NCBI GenBank assembly: GCA_037178625.1
Contig: CM074128.1
Location: 2,852,001 to 2,916,000, forward strand
DNA: 64,000 nucleotides
Reading direction: 5' to 3'
Source: Skeletonema tropicum
Lineage: Eukaryota > Bacillariophyta > Thalassiosirophyceae > Thalassiosirales > Thalassiosiraceae
Shown piece after piece: positions 1-9,496 of the stretch. The notes beneath the pieces are model-generated. The model was not told where the DNA came from and ran no database searches. It was given only the letters and a program-made list of their open reading frames with translations. Positions within the stretch are counted from its first letter, which is position 1. The number at the start of each line of letters is the position of its first letter. A program made the translations under genes and the position numbers.

Positions 1-410
1 AGATAGACGGCAAACTTTTGAGCCTCTAATTTCATTCCAGCGCGTCCCAGGACCATGGTATTGTTGTTTGATATTGGCGGTTTATTTCCGTAGCGAAAGA
101 TGTATTGCCACCGCTGCTGCTGGCGCTTGTGTTTGTATTTCTATCGCACCTCTAAGAAGTATAGTCGATAGTCGATTATTATTATATATGTGCGTGGATG
201 ACGCAGGTTGTGGGTTGTGGCCAAAAATGGCACAGGCCACCCCTGGCCACAGATTTTATTTCTGGCAATGCCGAACGCCGTACATATCTAATAGAAAACC
301 AAAAAGCATACCAAACTATTTAGTAAACATCAACATCAACTCAAAATCCAAAATCAAAAGAACAAAAAAAATAATCTTTTGAATGAGGCATCTATCTATA
401 CTTAAACTGA

Positions 411-475
411 CGCGCGTGTGCGTGCGTGCGTGCGTGCGTGTGTGTATATCATGTCCGTTAGTTAGTTAGTTAGTT
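411..475. repeat. GTGC and TTAG microsatellites
   Basis: A run of GTGC/GTG units (411-446) is followed by five TTAG-like units (457-475), just left of the hAT insertion. No coding potential is apparent in the remaining first 480 bases; the open frame at 68-382 has no family features. Confidence 0.8.
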
Positions 476-490
476 AAGTAGCCAAAATTT

Positions 491-508
491 TAGCGTAATG
501 GAATTTCA
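491..508 (+). repeat. hAT left terminal inverted repeat
   Basis: 18 bp, identical to the reverse complement of 3701-3718; abuts the CAAAATTT target duplication at 483-490. Confidence 0.95.
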
Positions 509-630
509 CCATTTTTGGAGGGGGTTGAAAATTGCAGGTTGAAATTTCAGAAATTTCAAGGGATTAAATTTCACTCTAGCTTATCCTGAGATAGTCGTAA
601 TACTTTGCACTCTGCAGTCAACACATCACT

Positions 631-3242
631 CTAAGAGAGACTGTCAGCAAGCTTCTTTCCAAGCATCTTCTTCGCATCCATGATATGACGGAGGTTTTCC
701 TTCCCTCGAAGAAGTGCAACACCAGTTGGATCCTTCATCCTATTCCTATCCTTCACAAGAATGCTGTTCTTCAGAGGTTTGGCCCTACGCTCACAATCCA
801 TCGATCCGACAGTTCCCATAGACATTAGAGGCTTAGCAACCAATCGATAGAAGTCAGATGATCCTGCATAACATTCAAACCACGTGATGCGACCAGAAAT
901 AGCACCAGTTGATTCCACATACTGTACCACATTTTTGATACTAAAAGACTTGTTGTTCTGTTGCAGCTGTTCCAAAGATGGAAGCGATGGAAGTGGAACG
1001 TCAAAAGAATGAAACCAGTCATTGTTTTGAGTATCAAAGTCCTCAAAATCCTTTTTAACTCTCCTCCGCATCTCATCAGAACCATCTTCACCCAAAGGCA
1101 CATACCACTCGATCATCTTCCTTACGAGCGCAGCCTTGTTAGTCTGCAGGTAGAACAACTCCCTCCACACACGAGAGTTTGGGTCACAGAGGAAACACAT
1201 CAAGTGATGCTCATCGAGTAAACCAACCTTCAGTCCGCTGGGATCAACACCATCCATATTGAAACGTTCACGGATCATACCAGCAACTTCTGCTCTTGAG
1301 CCCTGACCAAGAAGTTCATCAAACTCGGGAGTGAGACACTTGTTAATATCATTGCGCAGCGCTTGAACCAAGAGGGGGTAAGCACTAAGTGGCATATCCT
1401 TGCGGGAACAAGCCAAATGTGCTTCCTTGAAAGGGAGCGTGAAGGCAATAACAACATCAAACATCTTCCAAATATTTTCCTTCTTGAAGTGCTCCATCAG
1501 CTCATCCAACTCAGCTTGCTTTGTTGCAGTGCGCTCACTACGATACTTTTGATACTCCGCCTTGCCAGGAAGTACAAGAAGAAAGTCACGACACTTGCGA
1601 GCGCTCACAACAACGTCATGTAGAAGGTTCATCCGTGTCTCCACGGGGCAGAAAACTTTGGAGTAAAACACGAGCTCATCCACTAGAGCTGCGCTGCGTC
1701 GGAAAGAATCAATGCGATCAATCTTCACGAAGTCCCTGACTTTCCTAGCATACTTTATGACAAGTTGCATAACTGAAGTCTTGGCTAGGTCTTTCATAAG
1801 CAAATCGATGCAATGAGCCGGATCGCGTGTAACTATGACCTTCATCCCTGGATACTTTTCTTCAAGTTCCTTCCCAACTCGATCCGCAACATGCCTTGCA
1901 GCATTATCAACAGGAATGCTCACAATCTTCGCATTGTATTCTTTCATGACGTTTTCACAAACCCTCACAGCATCCTCTATTTCGGCTTCGGTAACATGCT
2001 TATCGCTTCCAAGATCTTTCCATTCGAGGAAGAGTGAGAAGTCACTCTTCGCGACGGTGTATACGATCTAGGCAGAAGAGGATACAGCAGGGCAACATAA
2101 ATAGTAGTGAGACAATTGAAAGCAATGAAGTTATTGTACAGAACATAAATCACGTACCTTTTGTTTGCCCAAGACAGTGACTCCATCCATCGCAACATTT
2201 ACATGTCCGGGAATTTTTGCCATAAATGATTTCAACTCCGATGTCGTTTGTTTATCAATTTTAATGACATACTTGTCATAGATTGTTTCAACATCACTTG
2301 GAATGAACTCAAGATGGCAGGGTATCGTTGGTGTAGGCTTGCTTGCACCCAAGGATCCAATAGACGACTCAATGGCTCGCCACGAGCGACAATGGCTCGT
2401 ACCTCGTGCATGAGTACAATGTCAGCAGATGCCTGGTTCATGCTCTTACCATACGTGTGCTCCATAGTAGTTTGTGCAGATGGTACACGCTTTGTTTTCT
2501 TGCGAGGGGGAACGGATGTGGAGGTGGATTTGGTGACATCACTAACGTCCCCAGAGTTGGATAGTAGATCAATCACCGCAACGGGGCCATGATTACTACG
2601 CATGGCAGCAACAGTTTCACTTGGGTTGGATTGAAGTGCAAGATACGTTGCTTGTTTCTTATTCGCTTGAGCCCCTCCTTCGATTTGTCTCCTTGTGTGA
2701 GGGCATGTCAACCCTTCACATTCGTGGAGAGAATGTTTTCTAGCTCTTGTTGCATTAAATGTCGCTAGCAACTTGTTGTACTTAGGACAGTGCTTGCATA
2801 CAATACGTAACTTGCCATTGGGTTGGGGCGTGATTTCGTATTGGGAATAGAGCGTTGAGTCTCGTTGCTTTTTGGCATCCGGAGCTGCTGCAAAAGGCAC
2901 AGCAGCAGGTGGTGCTGCGGGTGGATCGACTGCAGCGACGGCAGGTGGATCGACAGCAGCGACGGCAGCATCGGCAGTTGGGGCCGCAGCGGTGAGCTTG
3001 TGTTGGACACAGTGAAGACACATGAGAGCGGTATGGGAGTTGGCAAGTGTTTTTGCATGATCATTAAGATCCCCTGCAGGGTTTTTGTAGGATGGGTTGC
3101 CCACAATTTCCTCACAGTAGAGTTTACCGCAAAGGGCACCATGAATTGGTCCTTCACACATCATGCACTGATGATCAGCCGGGTTGTTGAGGGGGGAGTT
3201 CTTCATGCCACAAAGGGCGTTGGCGGCGCATGTCAAAAGCAT
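631..3242 (-). CDS. hAT transposase (zinc finger, DUF659, hAT dimerisation region), frame-shifted
   Basis: Encodes the transposase of the surrounding hAT element. The N-terminal part (3242 to about 2350) has Cys-rich segments and a BED-like finger (VCKHCPKYN ... H ... HECEGLTC). The next exon (about 2352-2158) carries the DUF659 signature GHVNVAMDGVTVLGKQK. A 90-bp intron (2157-2068, GTACGT...CTAG) joins it in frame to the main exon (2067-631). That exon contains the DAARHVA-like helix and ends in a hAT dimerisation-like region (GSMDCERRAKPLK, about 830-720). The first and second blocks differ by one base in frame near 2290-2352, so the gene as written is broken there by an indel or an unrecognised intron. 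Family assignment rests on DUF659, element ends and TSD. Confidence 0.85.
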
Positions 3243-3700
3243 TATTGTTGAAGATTATTGAATTGTTGTTGTTATTGCCAGGCAAACTATGACAGCGTGG
3301 TAGACGGCAGAGTGAACAAAAAGTTGATTTGTGCACATACCCGCACCCAAAATAAGAGCCATCCGCGCCCAAAATCATCTGGTACATGCCAATGCAGGAA
3401 CACGCATGTAAGCTGAATTACTACGAAGGAATAAGTAATACTGCATTGTTAGTCGCCAGCATTTTGGTGAAGAGTTACTCTCCGCTGAGTTGACAAACTC
3501 ATCATCTGGATGGTGCGTGGTGTTCTTTGGGGTTTGGTGGTTGGTGGAATGAAGGGTCTTAGGTTATTTTTGTGCTACGTGTTGGTTCAGTACCATCCGT
3601 TCGCGCCAGAATTTTTGTGAAATTTCATTGTTGGCCAAAATTGGTGCAACTTTCACCCTGTAAATTTCACGAAAGTTGCAGTAGTGAAATTTCACCCTTT

Positions 3701-3718
3701 TGAAATTCCATTACGCTA
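3701..3718 (-). repeat. hAT right terminal inverted repeat
   Basis: Reverse complement of 491-508; abuts the second CAAAATTT copy at 3719-3726. Confidence 0.95.
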
Positions 3719-3927
3719 CAAAATTTGCTGGCCAAAATTAGCATATGCCAATTTTGGCGAGGTTGTTTCTTCTCAATCTACACAAATTTAACGTAGGAAT
3801 TAGTTCCTAAAAGTCTATTGGCGAGGCATGTGACAGCCAGTCCCAGTGTCACATTTTGAGGTGTATGTAACACGAAGCGGATTGATTGAGTTTGGTAAAA
3901 GTGTCACATTCAGGGGGTTGAGTTTGG

Positions 3928-4373
3928 GAGTTGGGAGTGTCACAAATAATTATGATCACAGTGCACAATCGTACTTTTAGAAGTGTAGTGGATGCAGGTG
4001 CCCAGTAGAAGCGTCTTTTCTTGCAGCGGCAGCGAGTTCAGGATAGGAGCAAGAATTGATTGGACGATGGGTACAAGCAACATAAGCATTCATGAGAAGT
4101 GGCTTCTTGAGGTGCAGCTTCTTCTTTGGCAGGAGCGAGTGGTAAGCATGGAGTTGGGAGTGTCACAAATAATTATTATCACAGTGCACAATCGTACTTT
4201 TAGAAGTGCAGTGGATGCAGGTGCCCAGTAGAAGCGTCTTTTCTTGCAGCGGCAGCGAGTTCAGGATAGGAGCAAGAATAGATTGGACGGTGGGTACAAG
4301 CAACATAAGCATACATGAGAAGTGGCTTCTTGAGGTGCAGCTTCTTCTTTGGCAGGAGCAAGTGGTAAGCATG
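3928..4373. repeat. 223-bp tandem duplication, two copies
   Basis: Copies at about 3928-4150 and 4151-4373 are nearly identical (a few substitutions, for example gatcac versus tatcac), period 223. Both contain GGAGTGTCACAAATAATTAT and a poly-pyrimidine-rich core. Upstream, GTGTCACA recurs at about 3856 and 3900. Small open frames in both copies show no family features. The rest of 3727-4783 holds no recognisable gene. Confidence 0.9.
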
Positions 4374-4507
4374 TGAGAACATGAACAGCCAAACCACAAG
4401 AGCTGCACGCAAACGAAAGGCAGATAAGTAAATTAGAATGAGGCAATTCTCATACTACTGTACAGCAGAGAATAATTATAATACCATGTTACATGTGTAA
4501 CTAAATA

Positions 4508-4560
4508 TTACATACTGACGCGAAGCGCTAGCCGCGCTTGCGCGGCTAGTGATATGTAAT
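4508..4560. repeat. GC-rich hairpin inside an ATTACATA inverted repeat
   Basis: The core is a perfect 10-bp stem, CTAGCCGCGC, at 4528-4537, a TT loop and its complement at 4540-4549. It is nested between ATTACATA (4508) and TATGTAAT (4553-4560). Similar GC-rich words (TCTAGCCGCTGCGCGG) recur near 46455 inside another mobile element, so this may be a miniature element remnant. Confidence 0.6.
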
Positions 4561-4783
4561 GCCAATGCTCCTCCGCCCTGCTTTGCTTACTCCATTGTAA
4601 TGTTGTACACAACAACATATCAGTTAGTAGCGAAGTAGAAGACAGTAGCCTAATGAGAGGGTTGTAGATAGACCCGCTAGAGATAGTAACTTCAACCCAG
4701 CTCAACTGACTCCGCCTTGCCAATCCAGATAGAATCATCTGCTATAGTAGGAAGATATAATATTATATCTCTACAAATAAATC

Positions 4784-5293
4784 ATGTCGTCATATCGGAG
4801 AGTTGCAACTGCCGATGCCGCTGCGAGTTCAGCACCTCCGAGCAATGATGAAGCCTACATGTACGGCAAACGCACAAGGTCCGAACGAATATCAGACAAA
4901 ATTCATGCACTTGCATGGGTAGTCGTCGCCATCTTCACTGCGTCCTACACGCACTTCTTTCCGAAACTCTTTGCTGATGAGCGCATCATACGGCCCATTT
5001 TCAACGTATCCATGGCACTCTTCGCCATCAATATTATCTTGACACTTTACTTAACAATATATCTCCCATGTAAATTTCCAAAGAGTCCCACGTTCAATGT
5101 AAAAGCGTCATCTCCAGAGTTTTGGGGCGTTTACTGTCCAAGAGTGATTCCAATTATGATTTTCAACTGTGTAATGGGATCATTTTTAATGGTGCGGGCT
5201 TGTGTTGGGATTTGGGGATTCCTTACACCTTTGATTATTGCAGTCATTGCAATGGGTATGTTCTTCTCTCTTCATTTTATTCCGTGGTGCTGA
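4784..5293 (+). CDS. TMEM128-like four-helix membrane protein
   Basis: 169 residues, close to the size of animal TMEM128 (about 165). After a basic/polar N-terminus there are four hydrophobic segments at roughly residues 42-60, 70-95, 118-138 and 142-165. The spacing and end motifs (FWGVYCPRVIPIMIF and GFLTPLIIAV...MGMFFSLHFIPW) fit the TMEM128 pattern of a Pro-containing third helix and a C-terminal hF(I/L)P. Predicted membrane protein of the endomembrane system; no enzymatic role is known for the family. Single exon, ATG in CAATCATG-like context. Family assignment is from remembered pattern and is moderate. Confidence 0.6.
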   Translation: MSSYRRVATADAAASSAPPSNDEAYMYGKRTRSERISDKIHALAWVVVAIFTASYTHFFPKLFADERIIRPIFNVSMALFAINIILTLYLTIYLPCKFPKSPTFNVKASSPEFWGVYCPRVIPIMIFNCVMGSFLMVRACVGIWGFLTPLIIAVIAMGMFFSLHFIPWC

Positions 5294-5662
5294 AGTAAGA
5301 ACGAAGTATATCTTGGAGTTTCCTTCGGCGCAAAGGTTTACACACAGCAAACATACTTGAGGGAAAGGTTCCTTAGCGAGTTGCAAATATCACAAGTAAG
5401 ATGTACATTTCGGGTGGAGAGCTTGACCCAGCTGCGACGCGACTAGCATCGTGTAGATCGATGTTGATGCCTACAATTAGCATTGAATGTTCGACGTACT
5501 ACTGAAGGCTGACATTGCAGTTTCTAGTCCGTTCACAAATAATTTTCGGTTATACAGTATTGCTGTTTAATGCTAGAATAATATGATGATCAACGAGTTT
5601 CCTACTCATCCTCCTTATAAATATCGAATCAATGGAATTGATCAGTAAGATTCTAGACTTAT
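5294..5662. other. intergenic region, nothing recognised
   Basis: 3' flanks of two convergent genes; AT-rich 3'-UTR-like sequence only. Confidence 0.6.
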
Positions 5663-6151
5663 CTAAGAATCTAGTTGGTCATCCCAACAAGAATACATAT
5701 TTTCGTCTAAAATGCATCTTCCTTCAGGTGCACACCATCTCCCCGGCGAGCAACTACTGCAAGTAAATCCCTCTATATCAGGGTAGCAATGAATTCTTTT
5801 GTAGTCAATGTAGAAATATGGATTCTTATCTGGCCAGAACTTGTCTTGTCGATTGATTCGATTGAAGCAGATGTGCGGGGTGTCGCCCTCACAATAGGGA
5901 AATCGTCGAATCTCGCATCGGCCGTAAGTTGCTGTGCCATTCACATCAACGCCTATAAGGCACTCATCGCTGTCAAAGCTGAAGTGCTCTTTCCGTAGCA
6001 TGTTCTGTAGAATGTCTTCATTAGACAGTGCTCTGTGGCCTTCATCAGCACCTCGCAAATTCTCCTTCACCACATCACCAATTAGTTTCCCATTACTCAA
6101 GCTTATTATAGCAGAGAAAGCCGCAGCAGTTACTATTCGAGGCATGTTCAT
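5663..6151 (-). CDS. small secreted cysteine-rich protein, unknown function
   Basis: 162 residues. An N-terminal hydrophobic stretch (residues 5-19, TAAAFSAIISLS) followed by NGK looks like a signal peptide. The mature part holds ten cysteines, ending in a dense block FTCSSCSPGRWCAPEGRC, which suggests a disulfide-stabilised extracellular domain. No family recognised. Single exon and intact. It may be a secreted or frustule/cell-surface protein; that is inference. It lies convergent to the TMEM128-like gene and divergent from the LRR gene at 6429. Confidence 0.55.
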   Translation of the reverse strand: MNMPRIVTAAAFSAIISLSNGKLIGDVVKENLRGADEGHRALSNEDILQNMLRKEHFSFDSDECLIGVDVNGTATYGRCEIRRFPYCEGDTPHICFNRINRQDKFWPDKNPYFYIDYKRIHCYPDIEGFTCSSCSPGRWCAPEGRCILDENMYSCWDDQLDS

Positions 6152-6428
6152 TACGGCCTTGCTGTCTTGTGGTAAGTTGCACTTTAGGAGTTATTCTGCA
6201 GATGCAAGAGCAACATAATGAAGCGAAACATTCTCACATGATTTTTCTGATGGTACTGCCCTACGTAGGAATTAATAAAACTTCCCTCCACCTTTGCGTT
6301 GAGAGGTGCACGATGACATGATGAAAAATTGGTATCCTTGCTCACCAATAACCACCAAAATCTTCGGCAGAAGAAAAAGTGGCTTGAGATCATAATAGCA
6401 GGTCTTTTTATTTCATTGGATATCAAAC

Positions 6429-8367
6429 ATGGAGACGTCGTCAAAACGAATAAGTCCCAGAAGTCTAGTAAGAGAAATCCTCAATGATAGTGAGGACATT
6501 ACTCTGGGGCACAAGAATCATGTCGTCAACATCTCCTCTGCTAGCAGTGTCAATTCATCTCCTGGGAGTGCATCTGCGGGTGAGATAGCCCAGAGAAATA
6601 GAGAGCGTAGAGAGCGAGGTCGTAACATTGATAGATTTGTAGCATCAGTTCTAGACGATACCAACAGCCGCAACAGCCGTAGCGGCGGTGGTTCACCGCA
6701 TCTGTCCTTCCTCGGCGAAAGCCCATCTCGTAGCGTCAAAATAGATGATTCAATCGACGATGTCTCATTCGAACCTCTTAGACCCTTTGAAGCGCACCAA
6801 GATCTGCCTGCGCCTTCCAAGAAGCAAAGGTTGGAACGCAAGATGAAGAAGCACTGGAAACCAATCACAGCGGCTTGTTTGGTACTAGTGTTAGTGGTTG
6901 GTATATCTTTGGGAACATCCAAACTGAAAAACAAAGATAATAAGTGAAAAGCCGGGCTCTAGTGTTGTCGAGACACCTATTTTACCAATGTGGCCTACCG
7001 AGAGCCCAACAACCCATTACCCAACTTACGTTCCCACAAATCTGCCTACAAGCGATACGATCACTGCATCGCCTATCTCTTCATCACCGATCTCTGCATC
7101 GCCTACTCTTGGACCAACATCAGCTCATCCAACCGAACCTCTAGCAACAACAAAACCGACAAGAGGGCCAACAAATTTACCAACAGGCCGGCCTACCATG
7201 GTACCTGAATATTATCAAATGCTCAAAGCAGCCAAATACGTATCAGGAACGACAGAGAGATCAGAAGAAGTTCAAGATCCATTTGACAATTACACATCCC
7301 CTCAATCTCTTGCGTTTCATTGGTTGTACTACGAAGGAAATCCTTCGCACAATATCCTTGAATTCTTTGAACAGTACGCTGTTGCGGTAGTATTTTTCAG
7401 TCTTACTGAAATTACGCCAGAGCAGTTGGGGTAGCAGTTTAAGTCAAGATGATTTCACAGCAATACGCCAGCCATGTGGGTGGTCAGGAGTGCGTTGTGC
7501 CTATAATTATACTAGCAACATGACTCATGTGACAGAGGTCAAGCTTCCGATGAGAGGATTGAAGGGACCCATTCCCAAAGAGATTGGATTTTTGCCTTAC
7601 TTGACCAGGCTTGACCTTGCAGATAACGAGATCGTGGGGACAATTCCAGAAGAAATCTATAATCTTCAGAACTTGAGGTAAGAGTTTATATTGACAATGA
7701 CGTGTGTGTATATTATGTTTTTGCAACAGCTCAATCTTGGTCATTATTTTGTGCTCTATGAAGGCACCTGTACTTGAACAACAACAAGTTAATTGGCACC
7801 ATCTCTCAGCAGATCGATAGCCTCAATCTAGCGGAGCACATCTACCTAGGTCAAAACTATCTCAACGGAACGCTGCCGTCCACGATTGGAATAAATAGGC
7901 CAAACAATTGGAGATTCTTCAGTGTTTACGATAACAAGTTGACTGGGACTATTCCGATGATGATGAGGTTGCGAAATGCCTATCAGTTAGACTTCTCGCA
8001 CAATCAATTTGAAGGTGAGATCCCAAGCGATATCAACCAAGAAAACTACAGTAAACTGAGGATGTTGTACGTCTCCCATAATCACCTTAATGGCCGCATT
8101 CCGTCGTCCTTGATGGAGATGAAGAAAATGAAGGTGTTTTACTTCAATGACAACATGTTAGCTGGAGGGATCCCAGAAGTGGGTGATGCTGAGCTGGCAA
8201 GAAACTTAATCACGGTGAGAGCGCAGCGTAATCAGCTCACTGACCCAGTACCTAATGGTCTGTGTGATTTAGATGTGAATAAGAAATATGGGGAGCTGAT
8301 AGAATTAAGTGTTGACTGCTCAATTTGCGATGATTGCGACCTATGCAAGAGCAGGTGCTACAATTGA
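6429..8367 (+). CDS. LRR receptor-like protein with cytosolic tail, TM and PT-rich stalk
   Basis: One gene read in three frames. 6429-6944: Ser/Arg-rich cytosolic region ending in a single hydrophobic helix (AACLVLVLVVGISLG). About 6945-7431: a PTxxPT-rich stalk, then a helical cap (EYYQMLKAAKYVSG ... QYAVAVVFFSL). About 7440-7677: PCGWSGVRC cap and the first LRRs (LKGPIPKEIGFLPYLTRLDL). An 86-bp intron, 7678-7763 (GTAAGAG...ATGAAG), joins to 7764-8367 with more LRRs (LxLNNNKLIGTIP type) and a Cys-rich C-cap (CSICDDCDLCKSRC). The frame slips by one base near 6944 and again near 7415-7435. Plant-type LRRs outside with an N-terminal cytosolic tail match a diatom LRR-RLP class. No kinase domain is present. 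Ligand unknown. Confidence 0.75.
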
Positions 8368-8459
8368 TAAGGCGATCAATTCATGTTGTCGTCTTTATAT
8401 TATGTATATTAGTAAACTAAACAGCGTCATCGTCGCCTACAAAGGCAGCACATTGCTTT

Positions 8460-8481
8460 GTCCGGACCAAGGGGTCCGGAC
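8460..8481. repeat. perfect 9-bp stem-loop downstream of LRR gene
   Basis: GTCCGGACC, loop AAGG, GGTCCGGAC. It lies in the 264-bp gap between the LRR gene and the next start; could affect 3'-end formation, but function is unknown. Confidence 0.6.
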
Positions 8482-8631
8482 TCTTAATGCGTTCAGTACC
8501 AAGACGTCCTTCGTACCATACGGTACCTACGTACGATATTCATTCCACCCTCACCAATGCAATGCGCTCATTATTTACTTCGAGCAACGATCAATAATAA
8601 CCTCGAACGCTTATTTACCCTTGCATCGAAC

Positions 8632-9418
8632 ATGAGCACCTCGTCACTTGCGGCTGTCGCTAGCCGCATTAATGAGCGTAACAACGCCCTCCGCTCGGAA
8701 TTGACAACACTTGAATTACTCAGATCTGAAGAGGAAGAACTAGGGAAAGTCCTCCTTGCCGAAGAAAAGTCAACGCGTGAAGTAAGAGGAAGCAACTGCC
8801 AGTTCTTTGTGTAGTAAAAGAAAATTAACCACTCTGTCTAAAATTTTCATTACCTTGCATTTACAGGTGCGACAAAAATTATTGACGACCGTTCGATCTC
8901 GTCACGGGTTGGAGCTGGAATGCCTTCGTATGAAGGAGGAGACGTCGAAAATCGAGGAGGAGACCGCAATGTTGCGGTCGTGCATTGATGATATCCATGA
9001 ACAAACCAGGCAGCTGCAGCAAAAATTCGACGAGGAGCACGTCCCAATTTATGCAGCGCATGACGTTTCCACGACAGTGTATACTATGAAATCCGAGGCA
9101 ACTCTAGAGCGGGCGCAGACGAAAAAGCGTCGCCGGGAGGAAAAGTTGTCCTACCTATCTGAAATTACTAAGCGTCAGCACGAGGAGACGAAGAACTGGC
9201 AGGAGGAAGACGAGAGGCTCCGCGAGAACATTCTAGCACTGGATGAGTTGGAAGAGGAGGAGGATGAAGATTTGGTGGCGCTGAATATGCAAATCAAATC
9301 TGTTCTTGAGAAAAAGGCATCCCTCCGATCGTCATTGAAGGAAGTAAAAGAAGTCCTTCATAATGCGACAGAAAATCGTGACGCTTGGGAGAGCAGGTGT
9401 GTTGATGCATCAAAGTAA
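8632..9418 (+). CDS. coiled-coil protein, unknown function
   Basis: Exons 8632-8781 and 8867-9418, intron GTAAGAG...TTTACAG of 85 bp in phase 0, giving 233 residues. Nearly the whole protein is heptad-like with charged repeats (RLRENILALDELEEEEDEDL) and a basic KKRRREEK patch at mid-length. The start MSTSSLAAVAS is chosen because upstream in-frame codons are in 5' UTR-like sequence. The architecture resembles cytoskeletal or kinetochore coiled-coil proteins, but no family is recognised. Confidence 0.65.
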
Positions 9419-9496
9419 CAGAGTCAGCGGTTTACAGTGATCATTATGTAAAATACTATTATCTAATATCTTTTAGCATTGAATGTGTATGAACTA

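Larger units (their letters stand above)
491..3718 (-). mobile_element. hAT-superfamily DNA transposon, full-length
   Basis: The ends are an 18-bp perfect terminal inverted repeat, TAGCGTAATGGAATTTCA at 491-508 and its reverse complement at 3701-3718. Both are flanked directly by the 8-bp duplication CAAAATTT (483-490 and 3719-3726). TIRs starting TAG plus an 8-bp target duplication are diagnostic of hAT elements. Subterminal copies of the GAAATTTCA-type motif occur inside both ends (about 539-575 and 3617-3710), as expected for transposase binding sites. The interior carries one minus-strand transposase gene. The perfect TSD suggests fairly recent insertion. Confidence 0.95.

Noticed and set aside
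825..1103. Alternative frames inside the hAT transposase
   Set aside because: Overlap the conserved DUF659/hAT frame and lack features.
4163..4408. Cys-rich minus-strand frames in the 223-bp duplication
   Set aside because: Arise by translation of repetitive pyrimidine-rich sequence in several frames; no support.
8460..8481. Rho-independent terminator
   Set aside because: Stem-loop without a U-tract, in a eukaryotic nuclear genome.
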